From: Cronobacter dublinensis subsp. dublinensis LMG 23823
GTDB lineage: Bacteria > Pseudomonadota > Gammaproteobacteria > Enterobacterales > Enterobacteriaceae
Direction: 5' to 3'
Assembly (NCBI RefSeq): GCF_001277235.1
Contig: NZ_CP012266.1
Location: 2,914,001-2,978,000, forward strand
Length of the DNA stretch: 64,000 bases
Made by a program: the position numbers and the translations under genes
Part shown: positions 43,686-51,890 of the stretch, piece after piece
How the letters are laid out: every line of letters starts with the position of its first letter
Numbering within the stretch: position 1 is the stretch's first letter
Notes under the pieces: model-generated
Seen by the model: only the letters and a program-made list of their open reading frames with translations
Database searches by the model: none
What the model was told of the DNA's origin: nothing

Positions 43686-43896
43686 GGTATCTCCGGTTTT
43701 TATGCAGGGTAGCTATCGTGAAAAACGGGCGGCAGGACGGTAAGAGAAAAGCCTTACTGAATGCCGAAGTTCACTAATAAAAAACTCTTCCTTGCTCGGT
43801 AACGCTCCAGTAACGCTTTTTTGTGGCTCCGGGCCGGCAGATAACGTCAATGTTAAATCGCCGTTACATAATGTTTCAGGCCCATGAGACGCCGTC

Positions 43897-43902
43897 ATCA
43901 TA
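43897..43902 (-). promoter_or_regulatory. -10 box of the mglBAC promoter
   Basis: Minus-strand TATGAT gives a start near 43890. From there the CRP site is centred at exactly -41.5 and the GalS operator at about -59.5, the arrangement known for E. coli mgl. Confidence 0.75.
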
Positions 43903-43923
43903 GACAGCGCAATGTTAATATAC

Positions 43924-43939
43924 TGTGAATTTACTCACA
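43924..43939 (-). promoter_or_regulatory. CRP site of the mglBAC promoter
   Basis: TGTGA-ATTTAC-TCACA has both half-sites perfect. It is centred 41.5 bp upstream of the predicted mglB transcription start (class II). Confidence 0.88.
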
Positions 43940-43941
43940 GA

Positions 43942-43957
43942 TTGAAAGCGGTTACAT
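43942..43957 (-). promoter_or_regulatory. GalS/GalR operator of mglBAC
   Basis: Minus-strand ATGTAACCGCTTTCAA fits the GalR/GalS consensus GTGTAANCGNTTNCAC well and lies next to the CRP site. Confidence 0.78.
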
Positions 43958-43966
43958 CACGCTGGT

Positions 43967-44992
43967 TTATAAACTAGTGATCGGGGCCACACTTTGTCTC
44001 GCCGCCACGGAATGACGCCGTACCAGGGTGGGCATAAAACAGTGCGTTGCCGCCGGATCCAACTCCCCTGCGGCTCCCTGTAACGCGAGCTCGGTAGCGA
44101 GCCGCGCCATAGAAACCACCGGATAACGCACCGTGGTGAGTTGCGGGTCGGTATAACGGGCAATTGGAATATCATCGAAACCAATAACTGATACATGCTG
44201 CGGCACCAGAATGCCGTTATCTTTCAGCGCCGTCAGCGCGCCCGCCGCCATGCTGTCGTTATAGGCGAACACGGCGGTAAGCTGAAGGTTACGGCCGAGC
44301 AGCTCTACCATCGCCGCCTCCCCGCCCTGCATATCCGGGCTGCCGGTGCCGACCCAGCTTTCCGGAGGCTGTACGCCGTCGTCGGAAAGCGCCCGCTGCC
44401 AGCCTTCGCGGCGTTTATCGTTATCGTCAATCTGATGGCTGGAGGCGAGATAGCCGATGCGCTGATGGCCGCTGCTTTGCAACATGCGCGTCGCCATCAT
44501 CGCGCCGGTGACGTTGTCGAGCCCTACGCAGCGATGCGCGTAGCCGGGCACAATGCGGTTAATCAGCACCATGCCAGGCACCTGTTCGAGAAAGGTGGCA
44601 AGTTCGTCGTCGCTAAGGGATTTAGCATGGACGATAAGCGCGCTGCACCGCTGGCGGATCAGCACTTCGATGGCGTGACGCTCTTTTTCGGCCTCGTGGT
44701 AGCTGTTGCCGATCAGCACATATTTGCCGTGCTGCTGCGCCACCACATCGACCGCTTTCACCAGCGCCCCGAAGAAGGGATCGGAGACGTCCATCACCAC
44801 GACGCCGATGGTGTCGCTGACTTGCGTGGCGAGCGCCTGCGCGTTGGCGTTCGGGCGATAGCCGAGCTGCGACACCGCCTGCATCACCGTTTCACGCGTT
44901 TCAGGGCTGACCAGCGCGCTGTTATTGAGAACCCGGGAGACCGTCGCGACAGAGACCCCTGCCAGACGGGCGACGTCACGAATGGTGATCAT
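43967..44992 (-). CDS. galS: LacI-family galactose repressor GalS
   Basis: This 341-residue mgl isorepressor has the LacI helix-turn-helix ITIRDVARLAGVSVATVSRVLNNS and hinge region RPNANAQALATQ. The periplasmic-binding-like core carries NSYHEAEKERHAIEVLIRQR and FAYNDSMAAGALTALKDNG. ATG at 44992 is chosen over GTG at 45001: it gives the E. coli start, and AGGG is about 8 nt upstream. It lies upstream of mglB on the same strand, with GalS and CRP sites before both genes, so it autoregulates. It is slightly shorter than E. coli GalS (346 aa) at the C-terminus. Confidence 0.96.
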   Translation of the reverse strand: MITIRDVARLAGVSVATVSRVLNNSALVSPETRETVMQAVSQLGYRPNANAQALATQVSDTIGVVVMDVSDPFFGALVKAVDVVAQQHGKYVLIGNSYHEAEKERHAIEVLIRQRCSALIVHAKSLSDDELATFLEQVPGMVLINRIVPGYAHRCVGLDNVTGAMMATRMLQSSGHQRIGYLASSHQIDDNDKRREGWQRALSDDGVQPPESWVGTGSPDMQGGEAAMVELLGRNLQLTAVFAYNDSMAAGALTALKDNGILVPQHVSVIGFDDIPIARYTDPQLTTVRYPVVSMARLATELALQGAAGELDPAATHCFMPTLVRRHSVAARQSVAPITSL

Positions 44993-45082
44993 GGCGACCA
45001 CCCTGAAGAGCTGAAATGCGTCTCACAGTAACCCCCTGTGTTAAGTCAGGAGGCTATTCTGGCAGCGTGCCGACACGCGCTG

Positions 45083-45098
45083 CGTGAAGCGCATCACA
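45083..45098 (-). promoter_or_regulatory. CRP site of the galS promoter
   Basis: CGTGA-AGCGCA-TCACA matches the CRP consensus at 9 of 10 positions. With -10 CAGAAT (minus strand, 45061-45056) and a start near 45049, it centres at -41.5. Confidence 0.72.
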
Positions 45099-45101
45099 GC
45101 G

Positions 45102-45117
45102 CTGGAAACGGTTACAT
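45102..45117 (-). promoter_or_regulatory. GalS/GalR operator of galS
   Basis: Minus-strand ATGTAACCGTTTCCAG is an excellent GalR/GalS site. It lies at the same distance upstream of its CRP site as at mglB, giving two matching control modules. Confidence 0.8.
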
Positions 45118-45147
45118 GCGATTTGTTAACGATTGTGATCCAGATCG

Positions 45148-46305
45148 TTATCTGGATGATGCGGATTGCGGTGCGCCTGCGGCAAGGCGCGTCAGACGCC
45201 GCCACAGCCACTCCAGCGGCCCCTGACGGAAGTAACGCAGCCAGAGCACGGAAAAGAGAAGATTGACCGCCCAGACCGCCGGGACAAACGCCAGCAGCGC
45301 GAACCGGTCGAATTTCATGAACAGGCCGAAGTGGTTGAAAAGCGTGGTGCAGATAAGGCTTTGCAGCAGATAGTTGGTGAGCGCCATACGGCCAACGCAG
45401 GCGACGGCGGTCATCAGTTTCAGGCGCGCGAGACAGGGCCAGTAGCCAAACACCAGCGCGGTGTAGCCGAGGGCCTGCAGCGGCGCGCCGAGCTCGCGCG
45501 GCGCCTGGAGAATAAACGCGCACCAGCGGTAGTCCCAGCCAAGCCGCCACTGGGCGATAATCGCCGGCAGGTTAATCAAGACGCCCAGCGCCACCAGCCC
45601 GAACCCGGTGCGTCGGTAGTGGCGCTGGCTGAATTCGCCGCGCAGCCAGCCGCTGCGCATCAGCGCCGCGCCGGTGAGCATCATACCCGCCAGCTGCCAC
45701 CCATACTGCGCGCCAAGCGCCAGCAGCATCGAGGAGAGCAGATCGAGACGGCTGCGGATGGCATCCATGCCGCCTTCGAGACGCCAGAACTTCTCATAGA
45801 ACAGATCGCCCCCCTGCGGCGTCCAGGAGCGGCTCATATGATCGTCAGACATCATGCCGAGCAGCAGCAGCACCGCAATCCCGATGAGGTACAGCACGAC
45901 GCCGGTTTTAAACAGCGACTTCACGCTCTGGGCGTCGCGCACCATGCGCCAGCAGACGAGCCCCACCAATCCATAAGCCAGCAGAATATCGCCGTCCCAG
46001 ATGAAAATCGCATGAATGAAACCGAGCAGCGCCAGCAGCGTCAGGCGCGCCTGGATCCACCGCTTGCCGCGCGGCAGCAGCATTTGCAGACCCGCGCCGA
46101 ACAGCAGCGCGAAGAGCGTGAGGAATTTCACCTGGGCGAAGAGATCGAGCAGCGCCCATGTCCAGGCGTCGCGGGCGGTGATAACGCCATACCAGGCTGG
46201 GTTGAGATAGGCCGCCTTCGGGAGCCCGAAGGCGGTAATGTTAAGCAGAAGGATGCCGAGGATCGCCAAGCCGCGTACCGCGTCGAGGGTGATATTTCTC
46301 GTCAT
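45148..46305 (-). CDS. yeiB: DUF418 inner membrane protein YeiB
   Basis: This 385-residue polytopic protein has the N-terminal DUF418 signature LDAVRGLAILGILLLNI and the C-terminal GRMALTNYLLQS. These resemble acyltransferase-3/OpgC-like membrane proteins, but function is unknown. It follows folE by 9 bp and is probably co-transcribed with it. Length matches E. coli YeiB. Confidence 0.95.
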   Translation of the reverse strand: MTRNITLDAVRGLAILGILLLNITAFGLPKAAYLNPAWYGVITARDAWTWALLDLFAQVKFLTLFALLFGAGLQMLLPRGKRWIQARLTLLALLGFIHAIFIWDGDILLAYGLVGLVCWRMVRDAQSVKSLFKTGVVLYLIGIAVLLLLGMMSDDHMSRSWTPQGGDLFYEKFWRLEGGMDAIRSRLDLLSSMLLALGAQYGWQLAGMMLTGAALMRSGWLRGEFSQRHYRRTGFGLVALGVLINLPAIIAQWRLGWDYRWCAFILQAPRELGAPLQALGYTALVFGYWPCLARLKLMTAVACVGRMALTNYLLQSLICTTLFNHFGLFMKFDRFALLAFVPAVWAVNLLFSVLWLRYFRQGPLEWLWRRLTRLAAGAPQSASSR

Positions 46306-46314
46306 CCCGGCGCC

Positions 46315-46986
46315 TTAGCCGTTGTGGTGGCGCACGGCGCGCAGAAACTCCTGGCGCGTGTTCTGGCTGGATTTAAACAGCCCGCCGAGCGAGGTCGTCG
46401 TGGTGGCGCTGGTGGCGTCGCGAATGCCGCGCGCTTTCACGCAGTAATGCACCGCGTCGATAGAAACCGCCACGTTATTGGTGCCAAGCAGGGTTTGCAG
46501 CGCCACCAGCACCTGCTGGGTCAGACGCTCCTGCACCTGCGGACGCTGGGCGAAGAACTGTACGATGCGGTTGATTTTAGACAGGCCGATCACCGCGTCT
46601 TTCGGGATATACGCGACGGTCGCTTTGCCGTCGATGGTGACGAAATGGTGTTCGCAGGTGCTGGTCAGCGTGATATCGCGCACCGTCACCATCTCATCCA
46701 CCTTCATTTTGTTCTCAATGACGGTGATTTTCGGGAAGTTCGCGTAATCGAGGCCGGAGAAAATTTCATCCACATACATCTTGGCGATGCGGTGCGGAGT
46801 TTCCATCAGGCTGTCATCGCTCAGATCAAGATTAAGCAGCTGCATAATCTCGGTCATATGGCCTGCGATCAGGCGTTTGCGGGTTTCATTATCCAGTTCG
46901 TTAATGGGCGGGCGCAGCGGCGTTTCCAGACCGCGCGCGACCAGCGCCTCATGAACCAGGGCCGCTTCTTTACTGAGTGATGGCAT
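46315..46986 (-). CDS. folE: GTP cyclohydrolase I FolE
   Basis: This 223-residue homodecameric zinc enzyme converts GTP to dihydroneopterin triphosphate for folate (and queuosine) synthesis. Zinc ligands Cys111, His114 and Cys182 are in place (TSTCEHHF and DAVHYC). The ATG has AGGAGA upstream. It is first in a folE-yeiB unit. An MFS gene lies behind it on the same strand with a 125-bp gap. Confidence 0.97.
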   Translation of the reverse strand: MPSLSKEAALVHEALVARGLETPLRPPINELDNETRKRLIAGHMTEIMQLLNLDLSDDSLMETPHRIAKMYVDEIFSGLDYANFPKITVIENKMKVDEMVTVRDITLTSTCEHHFVTIDGKATVAYIPKDAVIGLSKINRIVQFFAQRPQVQERLTQQVLVALQTLLGTNNVAVSIDAVHYCVKARGIRDATSATTTTSLGGLFKSSQNTRQEFLRAVRHHNG

Positions 46987-47111
46987 TGTTCTTTTCTCCT
47001 GCAGGTGTAACCAGACTCTGCCCGGCCGGGGCTGAGCGTGCGCTCATTGTGCGTGAGCTAACGCACATAATCCAGTGGCCCGGGCGAAATTGTTGAAATC
47101 GTCGCGGCCTT

Positions 47112-48281
47112 TCAGGCGCGTCGCCAGACCAGCGCGCCGCCGATAAACAGCGCCACGCCCGCCAGCCACAGTGCGGGTTCCAGCTGGCCGGTGAAATGGC
47201 TGGAGAGCGCGGAGGTCACCGGGCCGACCAGCTGCCCGATGGCGTAGCCGGTCGTAAGCAGCCCCGCCAGATAGCGGGTGTGCTGTGGCGCGAGCTCGCG
47301 CCCGCACTGTAAAGAGAGCTGCACCGCGCACAGAAACCCGCCGCCCACCAGCAAAGACCCGACCACCAGCCCGGCAAGCCCCGGCAGCAGCGCGGCCGCC
47401 AGCACGCCGAGCCCCTGGAGCCAGAGCACGACGGCCAGCCGCTGCGACGCCGTGCCGCGCGTGCGGGCGAGGATGCTGAGCGCGATGCCGATAACCGACG
47501 CCGCGCCGAAGACCGGCCAGACGAACTGTGCGAACAGGCTGCCGGGAAAACGCGCCGCCGCCATCTGGGATAAAAACGTCGCGGGCAGAATATAGCCGTA
47601 ACCCGCAAGGCTGTAGCTCCAGACCAGCCGTTTCAGCGCGGGCGTGAGCTCCAGCGGCGCGGGCGGCGTATCTGCGCGGTGCAGCTCGCCTTTACGGGGT
47701 AAGTAACGGGCGATAAGCGCAATCAGCGCGAGCGCCAGCACGCCATAAATCACCCAGCCCTGCGCCGCGCTTAACGCCGCGCCCTGGATCCAGACCGCCA
47801 GCAGGCCGCTTATCGTGATACCGACACCCGGCCCCGCGAACACCGCCGCGCTCAGGCCCGGCCTGCCGTGATGGGCGAGCTGCTCGTTGGTCCAGCCTGC
47901 CGCCATCACCAGCGCCCAACCGCTCATGCAGCCAATCACAAAACGCACCACGCCGTGCGACCACGGGCCGTCCGCCAGCGCGGACACCAGCGTCAGCAGC
48001 ACCGCGCCCCAGACGCCCAAATGCAGACGGTATTCGACATGACGGCGCGCACGCATGGCGTCCCACGCGCCGAGCAGGTAGCCGAGATAGTTGGCGGCCG
48101 CCACCAGCCCTGCGCTGGTCAGCGTCAGCTGGCCCTCGCCCACCATTAACGGCACCTGCGGCGTGAAGGCGAAACGCCCAATCCCCATCGCCACCACCAG
48201 TGACAGAAAACCGGTTAATGCAATACGCAGCGCCACGCCGCCCCCAATTGTTAAAATAAAGTTACGAATATGATGCGCCAT
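47112..48281 (-). CDS. YbfB/YjiJ-type MFS transporter
   Basis: This 389-residue major facilitator protein has about 12 helices. The first contains VVAMGIGRFAFTPQVPLM, the signature of the YbfB/YjiJ branch. Motifs LVAAANYLGYLLGA and YLAGLLTTGYAIGQLVGP support this. Substrate is unknown. It is divergent from fghA with a 78-bp gap. In E. coli K-12 other genes occupy this place, so it is a lineage-specific insertion. Confidence 0.88.
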   Translation of the reverse strand: MAHHIRNFILTIGGGVALRIALTGFLSLVVAMGIGRFAFTPQVPLMVGEGQLTLTSAGLVAAANYLGYLLGAWDAMRARRHVEYRLHLGVWGAVLLTLVSALADGPWSHGVVRFVIGCMSGWALVMAAGWTNEQLAHHGRPGLSAAVFAGPGVGITISGLLAVWIQGAALSAAQGWVIYGVLALALIALIARYLPRKGELHRADTPPAPLELTPALKRLVWSYSLAGYGYILPATFLSQMAAARFPGSLFAQFVWPVFGAASVIGIALSILARTRGTASQRLAVVLWLQGLGVLAAALLPGLAGLVVGSLLVGGGFLCAVQLSLQCGRELAPQHTRYLAGLLTTGYAIGQLVGPVTSALSSHFTGQLEPALWLAGVALFIGGALVWRRA

Positions 48282-48359
48282 GATGCCGACCCGGTGAAGT
48301 GAAACTTGCTCACCTGGCGTTTAAACTGCACTATCCGGGTTTGAAAAAAAGGAGCCACT

Positions 48360-49190
48360 ATGGAACTGCTTGAAGAACACCGCTGTTTCGGCGGTTTGCA
48401 ACAGCGCTGGCGTCACGACGCCCGCGTACTTAACTGCCCGATGACCTTCAGCATCTTTTTGCCGCCCGACGCGCAGACCCCGCCGCCGGTGGTGTGGTGG
48501 CTGTCGGGGCTGACCTGCAGCGATGAGAATTTCACCACCAAAGCGGGCGCGCAGCGCGTCGCGGCAGAGCTCGGCCTCGCGCTGGTGATGCCCGATACCA
48601 GCCCGCGCGGCGAGGATGTGGCGGATGACGCCGGGTACGATCTCGGCAAAGGCGCCGGGTTTTACCTGAACGCCACCGAGACGCCGTGGGCGGCGCATTA
48701 CCGGATGTTTGATTATCTGAGCAATGAGCTGCCGCAGGTGTTGGCGGAGAACTTTACGCTCGCGCCAGAGGCGGCCATCAGCGGGCATTCAATGGGCGGT
48801 CACGGCGCGCTGATTATGGCGCTGAAAAATCCGGGGCGTTTTCGCTCGGTGTCGGCGTTCGCGCCGATCGTGAACCCGGCCGGTGTGCCGTGGGGCAAAA
48901 AGGCGTTCGCGGCGTATCTGGGCGATGACGAGAGCCAGTGGCGGGCGTGGGACAGCTGCGCGCTGATGGAAAACGCCGACCCGGCACACGCCATTCCGAC
49001 ACTTATCGACCAGGGTGACGGCGATCCTTTCTTCGGCGAGCAGCTCCAGCCCGAGCGTCTCGATGAAGCCGCGCGCGAAGCCGGCTGGCCGTTAACGCTG
49101 CGTATGCAGCCCGGTTATGACCATAGCTATTATTTCATCGCCACTTTTATTGAAGAGCATTTGCGCTTCCACGCCCAGCATTTGCGGTAA
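48360..49190 (+). CDS. fghA: S-formylglutathione hydrolase FghA (YeiG)
   Basis: This 276-residue alpha/beta hydrolase of the esterase D family releases formate from S-formylglutathione in formaldehyde detoxification. The nucleophile is Ser144 in SGHSMGGHGAL. The acid in DQGDGDPF and the histidine in PGYDHSYYFI complete the triad. Conserved SGLTCSDENF forms the oxyanion region. No frmRAB genes are nearby, matching the solitary E. coli yeiG. GGAG lies 7 nt before the ATG. Confidence 0.95.
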   Translation: MELLEEHRCFGGLQQRWRHDARVLNCPMTFSIFLPPDAQTPPPVVWWLSGLTCSDENFTTKAGAQRVAAELGLALVMPDTSPRGEDVADDAGYDLGKGAGFYLNATETPWAAHYRMFDYLSNELPQVLAENFTLAPEAAISGHSMGGHGALIMALKNPGRFRSVSAFAPIVNPAGVPWGKKAFAAYLGDDESQWRAWDSCALMENADPAHAIPTLIDQGDGDPFFGEQLQPERLDEAAREAGWPLTLRMQPGYDHSYYFIATFIEEHLRFHAQHLR

Positions 49191-49223
49191 TCAGTGCACG
49201 CCGCCCCACAGAAACACCCCATA

Positions 49224-49258
49224 AAAAAGGGCGCTTACGCGCCCTTCTCTTTATTTCT
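49224..49258. terminator. Bidirectional terminator between fghA and lysP
   Basis: AAGGGCGC (49227-49234) pairs with GCGCCCTT (49239-49246) around TTAC. The plus strand continues CTCTTTATTTC and the minus strand TTTTATGG. Confidence 0.85.
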
Positions 49259-50720
49259 TCAGATGCTCAGGGAATTCCATATCGCGATACCGCACGAAAC
49301 GGGAGCCCTTCGCAAGCTTATAGCCGAACCAAATCAACAGGAACAGCGGGATGCCGATATAGGTCGCCGCCACGGCTGCCCAGTCGATGGTGTCTGCCAG
49401 GAACGCCTGATAGTTCTGGCCAAGCGTGATGATAAGGCACAACACGAAGGCGAAAATCGGGCCCAGCGGGAAGAAACCGGAGCGGTACGGCAGGTTGTTC
49501 AGATCGTGGCCCTGCATCACATAACCACGGCGGAAACGGTAATGGCTGATGGCGATGCCAAGCCAGGCGATAAAGCCCGTCATCCCGGAAGTGTTCAGCA
49601 GCCACAGGTATACCGTCTGGTTGCCGAACATCGACGTCAGGAAGCACAGCCCGGCGATAACCGTCGTCGCATACAGCGCGTTGCGCGGCACGCCGCCTTT
49701 AGAAAGCTTCGAGAAAATGCGGGGCGCTTTGCCGTCACAGGCGAGCGTATAAAGCATACGGGTGGAGGCATACATCCCGGAGTTGCCCGCAGAGAGCACC
49801 GCCGTCAGGATCACCGCATTCATAATCGCCGCCGCGCCCAGCAGGCCCGCATGCTCGAACACCAGGGTGAACGGGCTGACGCTGATGTCTTTCACATCAT
49901 TGCGCAGAAGGCTCGGGTCGGTGTACGGAATAATCAGGCTGATAATCAGAATCGCGAACACATAGAACAGCAGGATACGCCAGAACACCTGACGCACCGC
50001 GCGCGGAATGTTCTTCTCCGGATCTTCAGATTCGCCCGCCGCGATGCCGATAAGCTCGGTGCCCTGGAACGAGAACCCGACAATCATCGCCACGCCTATC
50101 ATCGCCGAGAAACCGCCCGCAAACGGCGCGTCGCCAATCTTCCAGTTGCTCCAGCCCGCGGGTTCAGAGCCTTTGAAGATACCGACAATCATCGCGATAC
50201 CCACCAGGATAAAGATAATCACGGTGGCGACTTTAATTAAGGAGAACCAGTATTCCGCTTCGCCGAAGCCCTTCACGGAGATGACGTTCAGCAGGAACAT
50301 GATGCCGAGGAACAGCGCGCTCCAGATCCAGCCGGGCGTGTCCGGGAACCAGTAGCTCATCACCAGTTGCGAGGCCACGAGGTCAACCGCGATGGTCACC
50401 GCCCAGTTGTACCAGTAGTTCCAGCCGAGCGCGAAGCCGAAGCCCTCTTCGACATACTTCTGGCCGTAGGTGGAAAACGACCCGGAGACCGGCATGTATG
50501 CCGCCAGTTCGCCGAGGCTGGTCATCAGGAAATAGACCATCAGGCCGATGAGAATATAGGAAAACAGCGCGCCGCCGGGGCCCGCCTGAGAAATGGTCGC
50601 ACCGGAGGCGACGAAAAGTCCTGTGCCGATGGAGCCGCCAATGGCGATCATGGTCAGGTGGCGCGCCTTCAGTTCGCGACGCAGCGCAGGCGCTTGTGTG
50701 GTTTTAGATTCGGAAACCAT
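49251..50720 (-). CDS. lysP: Lysine-specific permease LysP
   Basis: This 489-residue APC-superfamily lysine:H+ symporter has about 12 helices. It also acts as a co-sensor for CadC in E. coli. The helix 1 stretch MIAIGGSIGTGLFVASG and GFSFQGTELIGIAAGESEDP are typical. The start at 50720 (MVSESKTTQAPALRRELKARH) gives the exact E. coli length; the frame stays open to 50780. No good Shine-Dalgarno is visible. In E. coli transcription depends on ArgP. It is on the same strand as yeiE, which lies 186 bp upstream. Confidence 0.96.
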   Translation of the reverse strand: MVSESKTTQAPALRRELKARHLTMIAIGGSIGTGLFVASGATISQAGPGGALFSYILIGLMVYFLMTSLGELAAYMPVSGSFSTYGQKYVEEGFGFALGWNYWYNWAVTIAVDLVASQLVMSYWFPDTPGWIWSALFLGIMFLLNVISVKGFGEAEYWFSLIKVATVIIFILVGIAMIVGIFKGSEPAGWSNWKIGDAPFAGGFSAMIGVAMIVGFSFQGTELIGIAAGESEDPEKNIPRAVRQVFWRILLFYVFAILIISLIIPYTDPSLLRNDVKDISVSPFTLVFEHAGLLGAAAIMNAVILTAVLSAGNSGMYASTRMLYTLACDGKAPRIFSKLSKGGVPRNALYATTVIAGLCFLTSMFGNQTVYLWLLNTSGMTGFIAWLGIAISHYRFRRGYVMQGHDLNNLPYRSGFFPLGPIFAFVLCLIITLGQNYQAFLADTIDWAAVAATYIGIPLFLLIWFGYKLAKGSRFVRYRDMEFPEHLKK

Positions 50721-50906
50721 ATAAAAATAATGCCCATCCATCAAAAGAGGCGCGATTGTAGCAGAGTTACCGCGGAGCACCTGGTGGAAAAACGCGGTTA
50801 TAAGAGAGCTTCATGATCGCCGGAGGATTATAAGTAAAGCAGCGAATCGGGGCGGTGGCGGAAAAAAAACTGATAATGAGCGCGTCGTGTGACGCGCCCC
50901 GCGAAA

Positions 50907-51773
50907 TCAAAGTTCGCAATAGCGCAGAAAGCGCGCCAGCGCGCTGGAGAGGTGTTTCTGGCGATGATGGATACGATAAAGCGTGCGCACCAGCGGCGGC
51001 AGCGGCAGTTTCACCTCCACCAGCGAGCCGGTTTCCAGCTGCTCGGCGATAACCCGGCGCGACAGACAGCTAATGCCAAGCCCGTGTCGCACCGCGTGTT
51101 TAATGGCCTCGGAGTTGCCAAGCTCCATGCTCAGGCGAAACTGCGGCAGATGAGAGAGCAGCAGATAATCGACAATCTCCCGCGTGCCGGAGCCTTTTTC
51201 ACGCAGGATCCACTGCGTGGCGGCGAGGCGCTCCAGGGTCACCTCCCCTTCCAGCAGCGTGCTCGCGGGCGAGGCGAACACCACCAGCTCATCCTCAAGC
51301 CAGGGCTGCGCCACGATCTCCGCCATATGGCACGGCCCTTCAATAAGCCCGATATCCACCCGGAAATCGCACACCGCCTGCACGACATCCAGGCTGTTGC
51401 CGACGCTCATCTCCAGCGGCAGATCAGGGAAGTCCCGGCGATAGCGGGCGATGATTTCCGGCAGAATATAGTTGCCGATGGTGCTGCTGGCGAAGACGCG
51501 GATGGCGCCGTTGTCGTTGCGAAACAGCCGTTCGATTTCGCCCGCCTGCTCAAGCAGCGCGACGGTGCGCGGATAGAGGAGCCGCCCGTGCTCGTTCACC
51601 ACCAGCCGCTTGCCGACGCGGTCAAACAGCTGCACGCCGAGCTGGCCTTCGAGATCGGTGAGCGCCGCGCTGACGGCGGATTGCGAGAGTGAAAGCATCT
51701 GGGATGCCTGGGTTGTCGAGCCGCTTTTCAGCACTTCGGCGAACACTTCCAGCTGACGTAAGGTGATGTGCAT
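50907..51773 (-). CDS. yeiE: LysR-type regulator YeiE
   Basis: This 288-residue regulator has the N-terminal HTH LRQLEVFAEVLKSGSTTQASQMLSLSQSAVSAALTDLE. The effector domain carries EKGSGTREIVDYLL, a CysB/CbbR-like anion-binding loop. Work I recall on enterobacterial YeiE, including Cronobacter, links it to sulfite and motility; this is from memory. GAGGT precedes the ATG. It is divergent from yeiH, with an AT-rich palindrome between them that is a likely operator. Confidence 0.93.
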   Translation of the reverse strand: MHITLRQLEVFAEVLKSGSTTQASQMLSLSQSAVSAALTDLEGQLGVQLFDRVGKRLVVNEHGRLLYPRTVALLEQAGEIERLFRNDNGAIRVFASSTIGNYILPEIIARYRRDFPDLPLEMSVGNSLDVVQAVCDFRVDIGLIEGPCHMAEIVAQPWLEDELVVFASPASTLLEGEVTLERLAATQWILREKGSGTREIVDYLLLSHLPQFRLSMELGNSEAIKHAVRHGLGISCLSRRVIAEQLETGSLVEVKLPLPPLVRTLYRIHHRQKHLSSALARFLRYCEL

Positions 51774-51815
51774 GATGACCTCGTTCGGACGGGACGGCGC
51801 TTACCACTTATTAAG

Positions 51816-51839
51816 ATTAATTATAAATATATAATCAAT
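51816..51839. promoter_or_regulatory. 24-bp AT-rich palindrome in the yeiE-yeiH control region
   Basis: ATTAATTATA and TATAATCAAT are complementary at 9 of 10 positions around AATA. It lies 42 bp from the yeiE start and 51 bp from yeiH. It fits a YeiE binding site and also covers likely -10 regions. Confidence 0.6.
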
Positions 51840-51890
51840 TTTATTTTTATACCAGAGGGGCATAAGCTTATTCCATAACAGGAGGACGCT

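Noticed and set aside
45166..46980. 604-codon open frame antisense to yeiB and folE
   Set aside because: High GC opens the complementary frames. Composition (Gln/Arg/His-rich) and overlap with two well-conserved genes show it is a shadow.
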